Shown piece after piece: positions 60,827-64,000 of a stretch of 64,000 nucleotides of DNA (positions within the stretch are counted from its first letter, which is position 1; every line of letters begins with the position of its first letter). The notes under the pieces are model-generated. The model ran no database searches, was not told the DNA's origin, and saw only the letters and a list, made by a program, of their open reading frames with translations. Source of the DNA: Planctomycetales bacterium 71-10 (GTDB taxonomy: Bacteria; Planctomycetota; Planctomycetia; Isosphaerales; Isosphaeraceae). Position numbers and translations under genes: made by a program. The DNA lies in the NCBI GenBank assembly GCA_001898385.1, contig MKTT01000074.1, positions 1 through 64,000 of the forward strand, in the 5' to 3' direction.

Positions 60827-61738
60827 ATGACTCCATCGTTGGCACAACTGGCCGAGTTGGTCCGCCAGGCCGAGGCCAAGACCCGCGCCCGCAAGGTCGA
60901 GTCCGAGGCGCGCCAGGCCGCCGAGCACTTCCGCGCCGCCGAGAAGCGATCGCGCGAGGCCCTGGAGCGGATGCGGGCCGCCCGGCCGGCGTGCGCGCGG
61001 GCGCTGGAGCAGGCCGACGCCGACGAGCTGCTCCTGAAAGACCTGGTGCGCAAGCTCGCCCAGTTCAAATCGTCCCTGGCCTCCGACGCCGACGCCGAGC
61101 AGCTCGTCGCCACGACCGAGGCCGAGATCGCCCGTACCCGCGCCGAGGCGAAGGCCGAGTTGGAGGCCGCGGGCAAGGACCTGGACGAGGCCCGCCGCGA
61201 CCTGCGCACGGCCGTCGACGCCTATCGCCAGATCCGGCGCGAGCTGGAGCGGCTGACGCCGGAGCTCGTCGAGCAGTTCGCCGACGAGGACCGCCTCCTC
61301 TGGGACGCCGAGAGCCACTTCCCCGGCGGCCAGCTCCAGCTCCTGGCCCACGAGGTCGAGGCCGGCATGCACGCCTTCGGCCACCTGGCGAAGCTCGAAC
61401 AGTACGCCCGGCTGAAGGTCTGGATCGGCCGCTTCCGCTACCACCAGGCCGGCCCCGACCGCGACGGCGAGGGCTCCGAGGAGGTGCAGACCCTCGCCCA
61501 CAAGGTCTTCCACCAGCTCAAGTTCCTCTCCCGCCAGCACGAGCCGGGATACATCGAAGCCTTCCGCCAGGACTTCTCCACCGACTGGGCCGCCTACGTC
61601 GCCGAGGCCCAGGACCAGCTCGTCCAGGCCATCGAATCCCAGCGCCGCGCCCGCGCCGAGGCCGAAGCCCGCCGCGCCGGAGGCTCGAACGGCGACGGCC
61701 GGCACGACGAGGCCGACGGGGAAGAGCAGGCCGGCTGA
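60827..61738 (+). CDS. Coiled-coil protein, hypothetical
   Basis: A 303-residue cytoplasmic protein without signal peptide. Residues about 1-155 are charged heptads (A-E-A-K-T-R-A-R-K, E-A-E-I-A-R-T-R-A-E-A-K), i.e. a long coiled coil. Residues 160-270 include L-L-W-D-A-E-S-H-F-P-G-G-Q-L and Y-H-Q-A-G-P-D-R-D-G with mixed structure. The Ala/Arg/Glu tail is disordered. I recognise no family. The ATG has AGAGA-CGGAA upstream. It might be a scaffold or cytoskeletal protein, but this is a guess. An orphan DUF433 gene follows 34 bases on. Confidence 0.65.
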   Translation: MTPSLAQLAELVRQAEAKTRARKVESEARQAAEHFRAAEKRSREALERMRAARPACARALEQADADELLLKDLVRKLAQFKSSLASDADAEQLVATTEAEIARTRAEAKAELEAAGKDLDEARRDLRTAVDAYRQIRRELERLTPELVEQFADEDRLLWDAESHFPGGQLQLLAHEVEAGMHAFGHLAKLEQYARLKVWIGRFRYHQAGPDRDGEGSEEVQTLAHKVFHQLKFLSRQHEPGYIEAFRQDFSTDWAAYVAEAQDQLVQAIESQRRARAEAEARRAGGSNGDGRHDEADGEEQAG

Positions 61739-61772
61739 CGACCCGCCGATCCAGGTGCGAAGGGGGCCACGA

Positions 61773-62072
61773 ATGAGCGCAGCGATCCAGTATCCTCACC
61801 TCGTCGTCGATGCGGACGGCCGGGCCCTCGTCGCGGGGACCCGATACAAGGTCCTGCACCTCGCCGGCGAGCACTATCACTACGGCTGGTCGGCCGAGGA
61901 ACTCCTGGAACAGCATCCTGACCTTCGCCCCGAACAGGTCTACGCCGCGCTGACGTACTTCTACGACCACCGAGACGCGATGATCCGGGAGATGCGGGCG
62001 GCCGAACAGTCGGCGGGCGATCTCGCCGGGCGTCGGCCGTCTCGCGGCGCCTTGCTCGAACGGTTGATCTGA
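61773..62072 (+). CDS. Orphan DUF433 protein
   Basis: A 99-residue protein. The DUF433 core is V-V-D-A-D-G-R-A-L-V-A-G-T-R-Y-K-V-L-H-L then E-E-L-L-E-Q-H-P-D-L-R-P-E-Q-V-Y-A-A-L, the VapB-like helix-turn-helix. No DUF5615 or PIN gene follows. The gene ends at a TGA that is the very first codon of repeat copy B (62072-62313), and a pair with a partner could have been lost when the element arrived. Compare the DUF433-DUF5615 pair at 18283-18937. It may be a solitary regulator. Confidence 0.78.
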   Translation: MSAAIQYPHLVVDADGRALVAGTRYKVLHLAGEHYHYGWSAEELLEQHPDLRPEQVYAALTYFYDHRDAMIREMRAAEQSAGDLAGRRPSRGALLERLI

Positions 62073-62313
62073 GAGTCTGTTCCAGAAGGGGGATTTGAAC
62101 GCCCTTCCCCCCTGGCGGGGGAAGGTGGCCCGCAGGGCCGGATGAGGGGGACGACGCGCCGGACGGCCGTCGGCGTAAAGGCGGGTCGGGTCGTGAATTC
62201 CGACACCGCCCCTGCTTCGCGTCCCCCTCATCCGACCCCTCCGGGGTCTGCCTTCCCCCGCGAGGGGGGAAGGCGTCACGAGGATCGCCCCGCGACCTTC
62301 TGGAACAGCCTCT
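62072..62313. repeat. Palindromic MITE-like element, family 1, copy B
   Basis: Core 62104-62272 (169 bp) has near-perfect 21-bp terminal arms (62104-62124 and 62252-62272). An outer 18-bp inverted repeat with one mismatch (62072-62089 and 62296-62313) extends it to 242 bp. The core is the reverse complement of copy A at about 16452-16671, with both arms and inner GATGAGGGGGACG dyad conserved. No protein is encoded. It begins at the stop codon of the orphan DUF433 gene. Confidence 0.8.
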
Positions 62314-62499
62314 GAAAGATGATCGTCGCGAGGGGCCCGGGTTCCGATGATCTACCTCCCCCCCCGGCCCAATTAGGTCTCCATTCGCTCCAACCATCCC
62401 CGTCACAAATCCGCATCGTCTCGTCATAGACGTGCTAAAGAAACATCCGAGGCGCGCGTCGCGGCGCGCCGGGATGACCTGGGCACGACGGGGCGATTC
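62073..62499. other. 427-bp intergenic region
   Basis: It holds repeat copy B in its first half. The rest (62314-62499) has no gene. A short dyad CGTCT-N6-AGACG lies at about 62420-62440; I see no promoter with good boxes for the DUF2157 gene. Confidence 0.45.
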
Positions 62500-63882
62500 A
62501 TGAGCGGGCGCGAGATCACGGCCGACCGCCGCGCGTGGCTGGTCGGCGAGCTGGAGGCGTGGACGGCGCTGGGGGTGCTCTCGGGCGACCAGCCGAAGCA
62601 CATCCTCGGCCTCTACGAAGGCGGGACGCCCGAGGCGGAGGCGGTGCGGCGCACCGACCGCGCCAGCGCGGCCGTCATGGGGCTGGGCGGGCTGCTGATC
62701 GGGCTGGCCGTGCTGACGGCCGTCGCGTTCAACTGGGCGCAGCTCGCGCCGGCGACGCGGTTCGCCCTGATCTTCCTGGTCCTGGGGGCGACCTACTGGG
62801 GGGCGTGGACGCTGCGACGGGCCGGCTCGGTCGCGGGCTCGAACGTCGCGGCCTTCGTCGGCTGCCTGATGTACGGCGCGGCGATCTGGCTGATCGCGCA
62901 GACGTTCAACTTCACCGTCGGCGACTCCTCCGGCTTCTGGTGGTGGGCGGTGGGCGTGCTGCCGTTCGCCCTGGCCCTGGGGACGTGGCCGCTGCACGCG
63001 CTGGTCGCGGCGACGCTCGCGTGGTACGCCGGGGAGTCGGGCCTGAGGCCGGCCTTCGGGTCGTTCGGCTCGTGGCGTCACATCGTCGACCCCACCTGGA
63101 GCGTCCCGCTGCTGGCGATCCCGGGCTTCGCCTGGGCGTATGCGAACCGCTCGCGCAGCGTGCTGGCCCTGTACGTCGCGCTGGCGACGCTCTGGGTCGT
63201 CGTGCAGCCGGCGTCGTGGACGATGGACGCCACGCCCCTGTTCTGGGCGGGCCTGGTCGGCTCGGTCCTGCTGCTGGTCGCCGAATGCCATCCGCAATCG
63301 TCGGGCCTGGGGATCCCGTATCGGTTCTTCGGGGTCCTGCTGATCGGCGGCGTGCTGATGCCCCTGAGCACCTATGCGTTCAACCGATCCGCGAGCGGCC
63401 AGGTGATGCCGACGGCCCTGGCGATCGAGGCGGCGGGGGCGGTGGTCCTGGCCGCGATCCTCCTGGTCGTCGCCGCCGAGCTGGACCGCCGGCGCTCGGG
63501 GCGGCCCGGATCGCTGGCGGCGAACCTGCTGGCCGCGCCCGGGCGGTGGTTCCCGCTGGCGCTGCTCGGCCTGTTCGCGGCCCTGGGGTTCGGCTTCGCG
63601 CTGGAAGCCTCCCCCGTCCTCATCACCGTCCTGGCGAACGCCGCGACGGCCTCGCTGGCGATCTGGCTGACGGTCGTCGGGGCCCGCGAGGACCGCGGCC
63701 GGCCGTTCGCCGCGGGCGTGGCGTACTTCCTGCTCTGGGCCGTCTGCCGCTACGCCGACCTGTTCAGCGGCTTCGGCGGCATGCCCGGCGCGGCGCTGGT
63801 GTTCCTGGCCTGCGGCGCCGCCCTGGTCGCGGCGGCCTGGCTCTGGCGACGGCTGAAGGAGGCCCACCATGTCCACGCCTGA
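62500..63882 (+). CDS. DUF2157 membrane protein
   Basis: A 460-residue integral membrane protein. A short cytoplasmic N-terminus (I-T-A-D-R-R-A-W-L-V-G-E-L-E-A-W) carries the DUF2157 start, followed by about 12 hydrophobic segments (A-A-V-M-G-L-G-G-L-L-I-G-L-A-V-L onward). R-T-D-R-A-S-A-A-V is a likely loop. DUF2157 proteins are of unknown function, and are typically followed by a GDYXXLXY-type gene. Here the next ATG lies 14 bases inside this gene's end, as expected for that pair. The start ATG is the only one before the first helix. Confidence 0.85.
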   Translation: MSGREITADRRAWLVGELEAWTALGVLSGDQPKHILGLYEGGTPEAEAVRRTDRASAAVMGLGGLLIGLAVLTAVAFNWAQLAPATRFALIFLVLGATYWGAWTLRRAGSVAGSNVAAFVGCLMYGAAIWLIAQTFNFTVGDSSGFWWWAVGVLPFALALGTWPLHALVAATLAWYAGESGLRPAFGSFGSWRHIVDPTWSVPLLAIPGFAWAYANRSRSVLALYVALATLWVVVQPASWTMDATPLFWAGLVGSVLLLVAECHPQSSGLGIPYRFFGVLLIGGVLMPLSTYAFNRSASGQVMPTALAIEAAGAVVLAAILLVVAAELDRRRSGRPGSLAANLLAAPGRWFPLALLGLFAALGFGFALEASPVLITVLANAATASLAIWLTVVGAREDRGRPFAAGVAYFLLWAVCRYADLFSGFGGMPGAALVFLACGAALVAAAWLWRRLKEAHHVHA

Positions 63883-64000
63883 GATCGCCCCCGCCGTCGT
63901 CGACGCGGACTTCGGCCCCCGGCCGCCTCGCGCGAGCCGGACGTCCGCCCTGCTGATCGCCGCGGCCGTCTTCCAGCTCGGCATCCTGGCCTGGATGATC
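63869..64000 (+). CDS. Probable GDYXXLXY-type membrane protein (partial, 5' part only)
   Basis: Only the first 44 codons are in the window. After M-S-T-P-E-I-A-P-A-V-V-D-A-D-F-G comes a basic patch R-P-P-R-A-S-R and a membrane helix (A-L-L-I-A-A-A-V-F-Q-L-G-I-L-A-W-M-I). The start is 14 bases within the DUF2157 gene. Such overlap is usual for DUF2157-GDYXXLXY pairs, so I infer the latter, but the GDYXXLXY motif is beyond the window. Confidence 0.55.
   Translation, partial: MSTPEIAPAVVDADFGPRPPRASRTSALLIAAAVFQLGILAWMI

Noticed and set aside
61594..63984. A 796-codon minus-strand frame across the DUF433 and DUF2157 genes and a repeat
   Set aside because: It runs through repeat copy B and intergenic DNA, has no export signal or domain, and is Arg/Gln/Gly-rich, while the plus-strand genes have membrane helices and known families.

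Overview
The window reads as chromosomal DNA of a very GC-rich planctomycete, most likely Isosphaeraceae (Paludisphaera/Singulisphaera type). This is an inference from content: two DUF1559 prepilin-like proteins, two large surface proteins with a planctomycetal LE-x-R-x-LS N-terminal motif, a TIGR03067-type secreted protein, a sulfatase, many small lipoproteins, and lipopolysaccharide (Kdo) genes. I recognise 59 genes, two of them cut by the window ends. I saw no rRNA, tRNA, CRISPR array, prophage or transposase.

Layout. 1-7.9 kb: partial YkgJ gene, S53 peptidase, GH5-like and GH127 glycosidases, an unknown protein, MsrA. 8.2-13.8 kb: a kdsD-kdsC-giant OstA/LptA-like operon behind a clear promoter, probably Kdo supply and LPS export. 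13.8-18.3 kb: a LacD-type aldolase, a DUF4239 membrane protein, a lipoprotein and class I fructose-bisphosphate aldolase. 18.3-20.7 kb: a DUF433/DUF5615 toxin-antitoxin-like pair and an ECF sigma / single-TM protein / lipoprotein cluster. 20.8-31.5 kb: hpt, two GT4 glycosyltransferases, hydrolases, a VanX-like dipeptidase coupled to a beta-helix protein, YnfA, a cupin and a HisD-family dehydrogenase. 31.6-42.7 kb: beta-propeller protein, sulfatase, small lipoproteins, DUF1559 protein, alkaline phosphatase, glgC and a TPR protein. 42.7-54.9 kb: a 1134-residue beta-helix/PKD surface protein, a second DUF1559 protein, an ABC permease, asparagine synthase, DUF4349 protein and cysteine synthase. 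55-64 kb: a GT39-like membrane protein, DUF892 protein, LarA-like protein, a RHH/VapC pair, an orphan DUF433 protein, and a DUF2157/GDYXXLXY pair.

Short non-coding palindromic elements of at least three families stand out. One is present twice in opposite orientation (about 16.45-16.67 and 62.07-62.31 kb). A second (19494-19652) appears to supply the start codon of a lipoprotein gene. Convergent gene pairs are usually separated by perfect GC-rich hairpins, mostly without a U-tract. Several sigma70-like promoters with 16-18 bp spacers can be read by eye and help to fix starts. Most long open frames antisense to these genes are artefacts of GC-biased codon use.
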